This document shows positions 9,301 through 20,516 of a stretch of 64,000 bases of DNA, piece after piece. The notes beneath the pieces were generated by a model. The model saw only the letters and a list, made by a program, of their open reading frames with translations. It ran no database searches and was not told the origin of the DNA. Made by a program: the position numbers and the translations under genes. How positions within the stretch are numbered: position 1 is the stretch's first letter; each line of letters starts with the position of its first letter. The DNA is from Diplodia intermedia (Eukaryota; Ascomycota; Dothideomycetes; Botryosphaeriales; Botryosphaeriaceae), in the NCBI GenBank assembly GCA_021495925.1, contig JAKEKT010000025.1:248001-312000 (forward strand), read 5' to 3'.

Positions 9301-10273
9301 TCATGCCATTTCCATTGCCGCATCCCTAGCGATTTGGCGCGTCTCCTCATCCATCGTTTCGTCTTGCGCAAATGCCTCAAACCTACTCCTCCACAGTGCC
9401 CACCTTTCTTCAGAAAAGCCATACCCATACGTGTCCGCATCATAAAGAGGGCCGCCCCTCGCGCTCTTCTTCTGATTGCCTGAGAACTTCCTATCCGCCT
9501 CTCGTAACTCTGCACCCCGAATACGTATCCACTGCGCCGCTCCAGGTATATGGGTTCGCGGTTCAAGCAGCTTGCGGTCCTCAAGGGCTCGCCTGAGAGT
9601 CCGGATGGCATAGAGATAGTAGTCGAGAACATCACCGCGGCGTCGGGAAAGCTTGGTTAGGTGGGCAGCAAAAGCGTTGCAGTTTGACCATTGCTGACGA
9701 GCGGCTTCTTCGGACACTCCTTCTTCCTCGCGTTGCGCCTTGGATGCCGGCCCTGCAAATGTTCGTGAGCTTGCGCTTTCATTTCATCGAGATGCTCGGC
9801 TCACCGTTCCACAGTTGGCGCATCTCATCGCCGAAAGTGGGCAAGTCAGACCACAGGCGTTGCCGGTCGTGGATAATCGCCCTTCCCGGTCCCGACTTGC
9901 CTTCAATGCCTAGTTCTTCATCTTCCCAGGTAAGCGTCTTGCCCGTGGTGTTCTTTGCGTCAGGCAATGCTGCAAGGGCGGCAGTCAGTGCCGCAAGACG
10001 CTGCAGAACGACGTCGTCGTCAAAGGCTGCACCTGCGTGGACTATCCGACAAACCGTGGTTGCGTACTTGTTGAAGAAGTCTTCAAGCCGGCTCATGACC
10101 AGAGACTCTATTCGCTGGGCGCCCTCAACTGTGCTTGTGATGCCGGCCAGGACGTTTTTGAGTACTTTTATTAGTTCTTTGAATGTCAAGTCTGGCTGTG
10201 GGCATGCTCTTTCGTATGCCACAATTTGTTCCTCCGCCCACTGGTTGACGATATCTGCCGTGGTGGATGACAT
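9301..10273 (-). CDS. DUF3632 family protein
   Basis: Exons 10273-9805 and 9752-9301 (donor GTGAGC after phase 1, acceptor TTGCAG) give 306 aa. The start MSSTTADIVNQWAEEQIVAY is chosen because the upstream in-frame region lacks the helical character of the rest. The body is alpha-helical. The C-terminal signature YGFSEERWALWRSRFEAF with AARQQWSNCNAFAAHLTKL before it is typical of the fungal DUF3632 family, as I know it. Biochemical role unknown; no signal peptide or membrane segment. It is transcribed away from eIF5 across a 1.5-kb spacer. Confidence 0.75.
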
Positions 10274-11819
10274 ATCTCGATCAATCGACAAGAAGCCTGT
10301 GTAACTGAACTGCGCTGACCGAAGTCGGATACTGAACATATGCAACGATGCCTCGGCAGAAAAGGTTCTGGGCAAATGGCCATCTTTATTTCAGCAGTCC
10401 TGGGGCCTGTTCTTTGAGCACAGTCTGCATTGGGATGGCGGCTAACGTTAGCGCAAGCAGGGTGTCATCTGCGTGGCGGTTTGAATCGTGGGGAAATGCT
10501 TGTTGAGGCAGAGAGCGCTTTATGGTGACCAATGGATGCTTGCTACCGCAAAGACGGCGCCGCTTGTGGCGTTGACTGGCGGGGAGCGTCCTTTGTCATT
10601 CCGCATCCAGGTATGTCGTGTACAGCGACGTAATTTGTGCAAAGGAAGTTCGACAAGACCTCACAGGAGGCCAAATTGCCGTTTTCGCAAGTGGACGACG
10701 GAGCTGGTGCTTGAACATCTTGTCAAACTTCACGGTGTGTGCGTGTCCCACCACCGTGACTAAACACAGCCATGAAAGTCCTGCTGGATTTGCTTTGGCT
10801 GCCAGAACTGGGTAGACGTCGGAATCTCATTGCGTTGGCCGGCTCGTCGTGAGGCGCGAGTCAGATCATCTTCGATCATGGTTGGGGAAGGGGGAGAGAT
10901 CGGGGTCGGCCGATGGCACGGGCTCGCTGCAGAGGGCGAGCCTTAGGAGAGGCAGTGCCAGGCAGCAGACTTGCGGTCAAGCAGCGTGAATAGCATGCTG
11001 ATGCTGCGGAGCCCGAATCCGGCACAGTCAGACGCGACCAAAGTGAAACGGGCTTCGGTGAGTCGAAGCCAGGCGCCGCGGAAACTGGAGAGGTCGCAGA
11101 GGCGCGCTCGCGGCGGCGGACAAGCTCGCGCGGCAAGCCGGCGTCGACAGAGCAATTGGCTCGACGGGACAGCGCAGCAACGGGCGGCAGGCGCCAGAAA
11201 TGGTGACGTGCATGCGATGCGCAAGGCGAGTGCAGCGGCACGGCGTGGCTGCTGCCGCCTCGCTGTTCGGCCTCCTTCGGCTTGGCTTGGCCGCTGGCTG
11301 CTGCTTAGTCAAGAACGGCGTTCAAATTCTCGCGCCTACTTAACCACCGCGTCCTTCCTCTCGCCACGACTCTCCACCCATCATCTTTCACAGCCTACGG
11401 CTTGCAACCGCGCACACAACCCGCAAACCACCGCCGGCCCACCACTGCGCGCACGGAGTCAAGCCGCCAGCTGCTCCGCCCGACCCGCCCCAGGCCCCAA
11501 ACCCGCACAAAGCACCTGCAGTCAAACCTCGAAGACGCGGCTGTATATGTATTCGCCCCGTGACAACGCTTTCAGACAGGAACCGCCGCCGAAGCTGCAA
11601 AAATTCCGTGACATACGAAAGCCTAGTAGCAACTACCATTGCACCAACGGCTAGCCCGCTTTGCCCTCTGACCACACCCACCACACACACCACCCCCGCG
11701 AGACCTGCACCTGCTGCATGTCTTTCTTCTCCTCCACCACGAGCTTTTCGCATCCTCGCACCAACCTTCTCCACCACCGTTCCTCGCTCTAAGCCGCCAC
11801 ACACCCAACAACCGCAAAA
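10274..11819. other. Divergent spacer between DUF3632 gene and eIF5
   Basis: No gene is supported. The right part (about 11,300-11,819) is C-rich and pyrimidine-rich on the plus strand with many CACC and CCACAC runs, as in fungal 5' leaders, and leads into CCGCAAAAATGG at the eIF5 start. Confidence 0.5.
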
Positions 11820-13138
11820 ATGGCCAACGTCAACGTCCGCCGGGATGTCACCGATCCCTTCTACCGCTACAAGATGGAGCGTCTGCAGTCCAAGATCGAG
11901 GGCAAGGGCAACGGCATCAAGACCGTCATCGTCAACCTGAGCAACGTCGCCCAGCAGCTCGCCCGTCCCCCGTCGTGTACGTGCTCCACTCCTGCCTCCT
12001 GCATGACTCCCCGCTGATCCCTTCCACAGATGTTATCAAGTACTTTGGCTTCGAGCTTGGTGCTCAGACCAACAACAACCCTGCCGACGACCGTTGGATC
12101 ATCAACGGCGCCCACGAAGCTACCAAGCTCCAGGACTACCTCGACGGCTTCATTTCCAAGTTCGTTCTCTGCAAGAAGTGCAAGAACCCTGAGACCGAAG
12201 TCAACATCAAGGACGGCCGCATCCTCCTCGACTGCAAGGCGTGCGGTCAGCGCACCGACGTCGACATCCGCCTCAAACTCAGCTCCTTCATCTTGAAGAA
12301 CCAGCCCAAGAAGGGCAAGAAGGACAAGGCCACCAAGAAGGCCGAACGCCGTGCCAGGAAGGCCAACGGTGAAGAGGAACAGAATGGCGGCAGCGGCAGC
12401 AACGGCGACAGCGCTTCCGACCACGCCGACGAGAACGGCGACCTTGAGCTCGACGCTAACAGTGACGACGAACTCACTCGCCGCATTAATGCCGAGGCTA
12501 AGGACATTGAGGATGTTTCTCACAAGGAGGTCGAGTGGTCTGTCGACACGTCCGAGGAGGCTGTCAAGGCCCGTGCCAAGGATCTCCCGGATGATCTCAA
12601 GCGTGCTCTCGTCATTGACGAAGGCGATGAGGGTGCCGATGGCCCCAACGCCTACGACCAGCTTGGCAGCTGGATCCAGGACACGGTCAAGGAAAAGGGC
12701 AGCATCAGCAAGGTTGAGGATGTTGAGATCTACCTCAAGGCCAAGGAGTTCGGTATCGAGACCAAGCACAGGACCCTCACCGTACTTGCCCAGACCATCT
12801 TCGACGACAACATTGTCAAGCAGATCGACAACCGTGCTCCCATGCTGAAGAAGATGATCACCTCGGAGAAGCACGAGAAGGCTTTCCTGGGTGGTATCGA
12901 ACGCTTCATTGGCATGGACAAGCCGAACCTCATCCCCCAGGTGTCTGCCATTCTCATGAATGTCTACCAGAACGACCTCGTGACTGAGGAGATTCTCAAG
13001 GCTTGGGGCAGCAAGGCCAGCAAGAAGTATGTTGACCTGTCCATCAGCAAGAAGGTTCGCAAGTCGGCTACGCAGTTCCTTGAGTGGCTCGAGAACGCTG
13101 AAAGCGACGAGAGCGAGGAGGAGTCTGATGACGAGTAA
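11820..13138 (+). CDS. TIF5: Translation initiation factor eIF5
   Basis: Exons 11820-11976 and 12030-13138 (phase 1) give 421 aa. eIF5 is the GTPase-activating protein of eIF2 in the 43S complex and acts in the cytosol. The N-terminus DPFYRYKMERLQSKIEGKGN carries the arginine finger (Arg16, Arg15 in yeast). A zinc site follows with CKKC and CKAC about residues 104-128. A lysine-rich linker and an acidic middle (GSGSNGDSASDHADENGD) lead to the C-terminal W2/HEAT domain (FLGGIERFIGMDKP) and the acidic tail WLENAESDESEEESDDE that binds eIF2-beta and eIF3c. Kozak context AAAAATGG is strong. Length and order match the family. Confidence 0.97.
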
Positions 13139-13516
13139 TGTTCTCTAATCACGGGCCTTGATGGAGGCGGGCACAACGGCTTCGGATGACGCGCGAGCAA
13201 AGCGTTTTCCTGGGAACATGTGCTCTGGCTGTTTGGCTTGTTTACTTTATCGTTTTGCTGCTACAACTCCACTCCTTCACCTGCGTGACATCTGGATTTA
13301 CTCTCCTAGTATTAGGCAATGCAATCCTATTCCGTAACTGCTCCTGTTATGAACGCTCGTGCCCATATCCAGCTCTGAATGTGTGACGTCTCAGGATCAG
13401 AGGTCTATTTTAGGACGCTATCGATAGTGGCTCCCGGCCGATAAGCTTCCAGCCGCATTGACGACTCTCTGAGCTTTCCACCAGTGTTTGTGAAACACCA
13501 CACTACCACCGCCGTG
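13139..13516. other. Spacer eIF5 to MED22
   Basis: A stretch of 378 bases holding the 3' end of eIF5 and the promoter of the next gene on the same strand. No other feature seen. Confidence 0.5.
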
Positions 13517-14104
13517 ATGGAAGTCTCTCAGCGCAATGCGGCCGCCTTACAAGGTGCGAACAGATCTCTTGAGATTTTTGATTGTACAGCCTGCTCACCA
13601 AACAAAGAGCGCTCCCAGAAGCTCGCCGCAGCGCTCGTCAAGCGGTTCGAGAACGTTGTCGCCTTGGCTTCGGTATGAGCCCACCCACTGTTTCCCCCGC
13701 GCAGCATGCTTACATTGAACTCTGCTACGGATAGCCCGACAGCAAAGACTACAACACCACCGCGAACAAGAAGTGGCAAATGGAAGTCGAAACGGCTGCG
13801 CTGGTAAAACGCCCTCCCCGCCCACATCTTCCTGCATGAAGCGCTCGGCTCCCAGCATCTTTCCCCTTGGTACACACATTCTTCAAAGCGAGCTAGGACT
13901 GATTCGCTCGCCTGGGGATTATCCTTCCTCTAGATCCGCGCTACCGAAGAGATCCTCACCCTCACGCGGCAGATGCAAGAGCTCTGGCTCTTCGGGAACC
14001 TCAACACGCTCGACGCGAACGACAAGCAGAACGTGGAGCGCATGGAGCAGGACGTCAAAGCTATGATTGCGGCCATCGAGGGCCTGGCGAATGAGAAGCT
14101 GTGA
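13517..14104 (+). CDS. MED22: Mediator complex subunit 22
   Basis: Exons 13517-13672, 13735-13803 and 13934-14104, all phase 0, give 131 aa. Med22 (yeast Srb6) is a head-module subunit of Mediator, a nuclear bridge between regulators and RNA polymerase II. It pairs with Med11 through a helical bundle. The sequence is two long helices: KLAAALVKRFENVVAL before the first junction, and then WQMEVETAALIRATEEILTL with TRQMQELWLFGNLNTL, the conserved segment of the Surf5/Med22 family. The small middle exon (69 nt) is easy to miss. The start METhionine at 13517 begins MEVSQRNAAALQGAN; an in-frame upstream ATG at 13484 is less likely. Confidence 0.85.
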
Positions 14105-14462
14105 GAGTGAAGGGATGATAACATACGTTCGGCTGAAGATCGTGAAGGCCTGGCAGAGCACGGCCCACGGGGGAAGAGGTGCTTATTTTGGCGTTTACGG
14201 ATAGGATATACCCAATTGCTCGCGCACGACAGAATCACAATGGGGGGGTTGAGCAACAACCACAAGCTGGTCTTCATATGCTGTGCTTGCTGCGATGCGG
14301 CCACCACTTATTGCCGGCATGCCCGCGTGTGAGAAAACGCGTTCGCGGCGCGTCTTCCCTAGCACACGCCCCGCACCTTTTTTTCTTAGCTTCTACTCAC
14401 CTCCCCCCAACGCCGCCTTAACGACAAGAGCAGTGGACAATTGACGATCTCGCAGCCCAGCA
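14105..14462. other. Spacer MED22 to DFR1
   Basis: 358 bases. The end of this stretch is pyrimidine-rich (TTTTTTTCTTAGCTTCTACTC near 14,380-14,400), as is usual just before fungal start sites. Nothing else seen. Confidence 0.5.
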
Positions 14463-15281
14463 ATGACCACCGAAGAAAACGCCTCCTCCTCGGCAGCAAC
14501 CATGGCGAGCAAGAGCAGCAGCAGCAAGAAGATCCCGCTCACCCTCATCGTCGCCGCCACGCCCTCGCTCGGCATCGGCAAGAACGGCAGCCTGCCCTGG
14601 CCGCAGCTGAAGAAGGAAATGGGCTACTTCGCGCGCGTCACGAAGCGCGTCGTCGTCGACGCCGTTCCTGCCTCTACCACCACCACCACCACCACTACCG
14701 CGACTTCGACGATTCGGAGAAACGCCGTCGTCATGGGCCGCAAGACGTGGGAGTCGATCCCGCCCCGCTTCCGCCCGCTGAGGGACCGCGTCAACGTCGT
14801 CGTGTCACGCGACCCGGCGCGGATCCCCGGCATACCACCCGCGCCGCCGACGGCCGTCAACGCTCCTGCTGCGGAAGAGGAGAGCGACCCCGCCATCGCG
14901 CCCGTTGCTGCGTCTTCGCTGCCCGACGCCCTGGAGAAGCTGGGCTTGCTGCAGAAGAGGGGCGCGTTGGGGAGGGTGTTCGTCATCGGCGGCGCGCAGC
15001 TGTACGAGGCGGCGTTGAAGCTGGACGAGGCGGAGAGCGTGCTGTTGACGCGGGTGTGGCGGGAGTATGAGTGCGATACCGTGTTTCCGGTGGATGTGGT
15101 GGGGTCGGAAGGGAAGGGCGGGAGTGGGTGGGTGAGGAGGGCGAATGGTGGGGATGGCGGGTTGAGCGAGTTCGTGGGCGAGGAGGTGGCGGAGGGTAGG
15201 GTGAAGGAAGTGGTGAAAGGGAAGGAGGGGGAAGCGGACGATGAGGTGGAGTTTGAGTTTTGTTTGTTTGAGAGGGCATAG
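14463..15281 (+). CDS. DFR1: Dihydrofolate reductase
   Basis: One exon, 272 aa. It reduces dihydrofolate to tetrahydrofolate with NADPH, which thymidylate and purine synthesis need. Motifs in order: LIVAATPSLGIGKNGSLPW at residues 28-46 (substrate and Met20-loop region), MGRKTWESIPPRFRPL at 91-106 (NADPH binding), and VFVIGGAQLYEAAL near 175. Compared with compact bacterial enzymes it has fungal insertions. One of these, residues 64-85, contains eight consecutive threonines; another is Ala/Pro-rich before the last third. A second in-frame ATG at 14502 (MASKSSSSKKIPLT) could be the true start, since the first 13 residues are low complexity. Confidence 0.95.
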   Translation: MTTEENASSSAATMASKSSSSKKIPLTLIVAATPSLGIGKNGSLPWPQLKKEMGYFARVTKRVVVDAVPASTTTTTTTTATSTIRRNAVVMGRKTWESIPPRFRPLRDRVNVVVSRDPARIPGIPPAPPTAVNAPAAEEESDPAIAPVAASSLPDALEKLGLLQKRGALGRVFVIGGAQLYEAALKLDEAESVLLTRVWREYECDTVFPVDVVGSEGKGGSGWVRRANGGDGGLSEFVGEEVAEGRVKEVVKGKEGEADDEVEFEFCLFERA

Positions 15282-15812
15282 GTGCTGGTATAAGAGATTG
15301 AAAATAAGGCCACCGAAGGCTGCAAAACCTATTCACGGTATTGGAGGGGAGCTGTGATGCGGTAGAACCATTGGTTAAGAGAATCTCGGGATTTGACGCT
15401 TGTTGAAGAGTAAGTACCGCTTCATCACTCTACATGACAAAACTTTCACTGGCTCATAGCACATCTTGATTTTCTGCAACCCGCGAGGCCCTACACACGT
15501 GCATTGGCAATGCTCAACTATTGTGCAAGCAAATGTGCAACTGACGAAACAGCTTGTAGGGTTCATATGATGGGGTGGTCGCGCAGGTCCTCATCCTCCC
15601 ATTGGACTGCGCATAGCTCTGCATGCGTCCAATGAAATGTGGCGTATGTCCGTGCCCTAGCATCCTTGTCGGGCACCCTGTATCTCACCTCCAACCTTGT
15701 ATATCCTTTTCTCAGCCTGACAGCGAGACAATGTTTTAAAACGCACACTTCTGCCGCAACTACGCCCTTTCCACGCAACATCAACCTCTCTTCCTTTCGG
15801 TTGTTTCTCACA
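15282..15812. other. Spacer DFR1 to homeodomain gene
   Basis: 531 bases. An in-frame leader upstream of 15813 with an ATG at 15639 exists, but it reads as untranslated DNA. Otherwise nothing recognised. Confidence 0.5.
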
Positions 15813-18125
15813 ATGGCGAAACCCCGCAACTCATTCGAAGGCTGCCAGGCCGACGCCTCTCTCCCGCCCGGAGGCCAGTCGGGCCCAACGGCCGTCCAGG
15901 ATTCATTCGAAGCCTGCTATGCCGGGATCTCCCTTGCACCTGATGAAGGAGAATTGGACACAACAAACCCTTTATTCGGCGACTATCTGTGGCAAACGGA
16001 CACAATGGCCGGCTTGTTCGAGGAATCTTCGTGGCAGCCAATGTCGTGCGCACCATATCAGGTCGGTGACGTTCCAGCTCTTTCCAGCACCGAACTGCCA
16101 TCGTTGTCTCCAGCATCTCCAAAAACACCTCTAGCTATGTTAGGAGATGACATGAATCTCAACACGGCCAGCGCTTCCACTTGTCAGAGCCCCTATGAAG
16201 GCTCCAAAGACGCATCGCCATCAATTCATGACAGTCCTGAGCTTTGCATCACGCCTGGGGTTGAGGCATGGATAGATGAAAGCAGCTTCCATTTCACTTT
16301 CGAAGAACAAACGAATTGCGTAGCCGACCCGGGACCGCACGCGTAAGTATTTGGTATCCCGCAAATCAGTTCTGATTCTAACCCTATTCCGGACAGCGGA
16401 ACTACAGAGGGGAACCAAAATGCTGGTGATGGGACGGTGAAGTCACGGCAGCAGATCAAAGGACCGGAGAAAGAGATCCTCCTTCAGCAATTCGAAGAAA
16501 ATCCGTACCCAGATGATGCAGCCCTCCGAAGTCTCGCACGAGAGACAGGTATAGCGACAGGCAAGCTCCGTACCTGGTTCAACAATAAGCGGCACCGGCA
16601 TGCTCTAAAAGGTATCTTAAACAATGCCCCCGTCCCCAGGCAGAATTTGCACGCTGACTACTATTCTTATACCAAGAAGGTGCCACTTCTAAAGACTCTC
16701 CAGATTCCGCGCCGCAAGTCGACCAAGTTTTCCAGCCCCCCTCACGGCAGGCCTCGCATCCGTTGACCGAATCCAACTTGCAGAACATGCAAGAGACCAC
16801 TGAACGCACATGGTATCCAGCCGCACTGGAAGCGTACATTGACATGCCGCTCGAGGAGGATCCAGATCAGCTGGAAGCGATTCGAAGACAAGCGGAGCTC
16901 AGCCCACCCTTGGAAAGCGAGCCATTGGCACGCGAACCATCATCAAACAGATTCTCAATCTCACCTTATAGACGGGCTGGATCCGTCCACTCCGCTAGTA
17001 GTTCCGGAAGTAGCTGCGGTTCATTTAGTTCTCAGGGTAGCCAAAGACCCCGTCGTGGTAGGCGTCTTTACAACACTCAAGTTTCTCAGCCAATTTTTCA
17101 GCCCAGCACGAGTAAGAAACCTGCATTCTTCTGCACTTTCTGTGGAAAACAGTTGAAGGATGAGTATCAATGGAAACGCCATGAGGAGTCGGTCCATGTA
17201 CCACGATCTGTCTGGGTATGCGAATTATCGCCTTGTCAAGATAACAAGCCGATCGACGACCGCATATTCAAGAGGAAGGACCAGTTTGTCCAGCATTTCG
17301 AAAGATTACACAGGGATTCGATGGAACCAAGCGGGAAGGAGGCGAACATCCAGCGAGCACAAAGGGAAGCACCGGCTCTCCTACCGAAGCACCCAGCGCT
17401 CAAGTGCGGGTTTTGCGGCAATTATCTTCTCGATTGGAAGGCGCGAGTGGAACACATCTCAGCTCACTTTCGAAGTGGAATGAAGCTCACATCTTGGTGG
17501 CTGGCCCGCCTCAGCCTCGATGATGTTGCAAAGTCTCCAACAACCCTGTAGGTTTTGAACTATCGAACCCGCATTACTTCTCTAATTCTGAGGAACTCAT
17601 CTGACGGCTATTTTATCCAGCATCAAGTACAATCCTAGCAATAGTGCGTTGGAACACCCTCCCAGTGTGGGTATAACGGGTCCCAAATGGTCCTGCCGGG
17701 CGCTCCTGGGTCTTCCTGATGTCTGCAACAGATTGTGGTCACTACCTTTCCCCGATGCCATATCCTGTTGGTATTGCCAGGAGTCTTTTCTCTCATCAGA
17801 CTGGACAGAGGCGCTCACACATGTTGTGTCTGTTCACAAATGGCGACGGTGTCATCAAGAAATCTTTTCCACCGAAGATGAGTTCCATGAACACCTGGTC
17901 GAGCACCATGCATTTGTGAAGCCGCCAGGCTCCTTTTGCGGGCGAAGACTGATTCGCAACGCGCAATTCGCCCAACCGGCCTACGCCAATACGGGTGTGT
18001 TGAGGACGAAAAGAAAGCTGGATTCGATCTCTTCATTTGACGAGCCGCCTACAAGCCGCGAGTGTATTCTCACTGGACCTGACTCTCTTTTCCGAGGCGG
18101 ATTCCGTATGATTCTTGAAATTTGA
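15813..18125 (+). CDS. Homeodomain plus C2H2 zinc-finger regulator
   Basis: Four exons, 15813-16342, 16397-16611, 16677-17547 and 17621-18125, give 706 aa with consistent phases. The acidic N-terminal third may be an activation region. A homeodomain spans about residues 197-248 and ends in the recognition helix GKLRTWFNNKRHRHAL, with the WFxNxR core. A Ser-rich linker follows (SVHSASSSGSSCGSF). Then come C2H2 units: CTFCGKQLKDEYQWKRHEES with VH, CGFCGNYLLDWKARVEHISA with HF, and CWYC with a following HVVSVH; a weaker C/H group lies between the first two. This domain pairing is known from filamentous ascomycetes. It is probably a nuclear DNA-binding protein; targets are unknown. Confidence 0.85.
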
Positions 18126-18664
18126 GGTGGAATTGGCTTTCAGTTGTTGATAGATTTGATCAGACAACCCCAGGATCCAAGGGTCGGTATACCTTTGCCT
18201 TCTACCGTTCTATAGTTCTCTATAGCTTCTACACAAGTGCATCATCTGGAGAAACCGCCGTTCGATCACTATTTCTTGGCACCTCGTGGCTGTGCAAGCT
18301 AACATCTACGTTAAACGGAAAGTCCTACCGGCTGCCTGCTCTCCGCAGCACCTGGAGAAGCGATTACGCTGTCTGTAGGACCAATCAAGATACGCATCCC
18401 TTAGGCACCACTCCTCTCTCTCGTATCACCGTGAAGAGTAGCAGATATGGAATCCCACAACAAATCCATTAGAATCCGTAAGTCTATCATCGGCCGCACG
18501 CTTGCGCAGCTCGGCCCAAATGAAAAGCCATGGATCAATCCATCACACACGACAAGAGTATACCTCCAAAATTCCCAGAACTCCATGCAGCACGCCAATC
18601 GCACGATTCGCCCCCCTTCTTTTTTATCTTATTCCAACTTCACCTTCATCAAACGCTACACTCA
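18126..18664. other. Convergent spacer
   Basis: 539 bases between the tail-to-tail homeodomain gene and ZIP transporter gene. No gene, repeat or structured element seen. Confidence 0.5.
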
Positions 18665-20086
18665 TTAATGTCCATGAGCATGCCCATGCCCCACTTGAGT
18701 CAGAAGCGGCACCAGCATGCCTGCCACCATGATCGCGACCTCCGTTCCGCTCTGACCCCCTTTCCCGCGACCGCCGGCGTGTCCGTCCAGCAGACCGCTG
18801 TCGCCGTAGCCATTGAGAATGGAGCTTCCCGTCGAACCATTGCGAGAGTGTAGCGAGTTGCTGCCGTGAGAATGGGATGATGCCGTCTCCTGCATGGAGT
18901 GCATGGCGACGTAGCTGCAGACAACACGTTAACAGCCGGCATTGCAGTGGTGGGGGGGAGATGTGGCGGTTCTACTTACAGAAAAGTGCCGCCGGAGAAG
19001 AGCAGCACGCAGCCTGTTGCGAACTGCATGCCTTCTTCTCCGCCAAGGGTCTCTCGCCCGAGGATGTTGACGACGATCCAGGTCGCTATCGCGCCGGCGG
19101 GAGCGGCGAGGCTGAAGACGATGAGGTGGGTGCGGGCGGTGCGTTTGCTGAGGCCCTGCTTGAGGAGCACGGATGTCAGGCCGAAAGCGGCAGGTGCCTT
19201 GTGGAGCATGATTGCCAGGAAGATGATAAGGCCGAGCTTGGTGCTGGAGGTGCTAGACGATGCGCCCAGTGCTATGCCGTCGGCGGCGGCGTGGATGACG
19301 AGACCAATTGTTGTGGCTGGGGGGTTGGATTGCCCGCCGGGAAGCGCAGCGTCGGCCGGGTACATATTCGGCGAGTGGGAAGGCGAGTGGTGAAGGCCGC
19401 TGGAGAGGTTCGAAAGAGATATATGAAGAGGCTTGGAGGGACCGGCGGCCATGATGGCTGGGAGAGCATCAATCAGGTACATCAGGATGAAGCCGAAAAT
19501 CAGGGATAGGCCGACCCAGGCGTGTGGTTCCCTGTGATCAGGCTCCTCCTTGTGATGCTCTGAACCTTGAGGTCGGCCGACTTGGACCGGGTCGTCGCCT
19601 TCGTCTTCCATTGGGTCAGGCTCCTGAGCAGCTCGAGACCAGCCGGCAGGATCATCGTTCAAGCCTGCAATTGCTCCGGCATTGCCCTTGGCGCGCTCGA
19701 GATCCGCCTTCCAGCGGTCAATGACTTCGAGATTGCGCGACGCAGACCGGGCGTGCAATGCCGTGGGTATGTCGAGGTCGTCTAAGTATACATGGCGCTC
19801 GTGTTGCGTATGCGCGGCTGCTTCGTTGGCAGTGTACAGGGTTTCGATACCCTCGGGGATGATGACGATCAGCGAAGTGCCAACTAACACGCCAGTGCCC
19901 ATGGCAGACATGAAGCGCAAGTGGCGTTGGGACATGGCAAAAGACAGAGGCAATGACCCGGCAAGAAAGGAGCTGCAGATGCTTTAGCGTGATTGGCCTC
20001 GAACTGGAACCGGCGTTGAGGCTGAGGACATACGAAATGGCCATGATCATGCTCAGGCCGAGCAGCATGAAGAGTCCGTTCCACAT
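18665..20086 (-). CDS. ATX2: ZIP-family zinc/metal transporter (Atx2/ZIP9 type)
   Basis: Exons 20086-20034, 19972-18980 and 18914-18665 give 431 aa. ZIP proteins move Zn or Mn into the cytosol from outside or from organelles; the Atx2/ZIP9 branch sits in the Golgi. The first short exon encodes MWNGLFMLLGLSMIMAI, the first membrane helix. Then come SFLAGSLPLSF, LRFMSAMGTGVLVGTSLIVI with IPEGIE (TM2), a His/Asp-rich loop, WVGLSLIFGFILMYLIDALP (TM3), and the metal-binding helix GLVIHAAADGIALGA with HxxxDG. LAIMLHKAPAAFGL follows, with the second ligand set. The tail ends GHGHAHGH, a possible metal-binding run. It shares a 430-bp promoter region with HAT1. Confidence 0.88.
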
Positions 20087-20516
20087 GCTGGCGGTGGACG
20101 CGCGGGGAGCACGCGCGAGAGGCGGGAACGAGGGGGCGACGAGCGCGATTGATGGCGAACAGGCAGCGGGAGGGTGCAGTCTACACCATGGCGCACTGAG
20201 GGCGGGAGTCGGCAGGGCGAAACTGGCGATGACGGCGTGCGACGAGCTGGCGTGGCCTGCGCGCCGAACCCGAACCGTAGGGCTGGACACAGACCCTGGC
20301 ATGTGGCGCGGGAGCTCGGGCCACGGACCTTCGTTGAGTCGCGCGCTGAGACCGAAGACGCGTGAAATGACGCCCGGCGTGCAGGCGCAGCGCGACTCCA
20401 AGCCTGTCCTGCCACAGCTTCCGCCCGCACCGCGACCCGCCTCGCTTCCGCCGTTCCTTTGTCGCGCGTCGCATCCGTTCGATCTCGCTTGCCTCGTGCA
20501 CGCCATCGCAGCCAAC
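20087..20516. promoter_or_regulatory. Shared divergent promoter, ZIP transporter and HAT1
   Basis: The two start codons face away from each other with 430 bp between them, so both promoters lie here. The stretch is very GC-rich (many GCGCG and CGCGC steps). I see no TATA box. Confidence 0.6.

Noticed and set aside
10971..11654. 227-codon plus-strand frame before eIF5
   Set aside because: Arg/Ser-rich translation of GC-rich leader DNA; no domain, and several frames are open at once.
11867..12874. 335-codon frame antisense to eIF5
   Set aside because: Mirror of a strongly biased gene; the hydrophobic Leu/Val-rich text is an artefact of the reverse strand.
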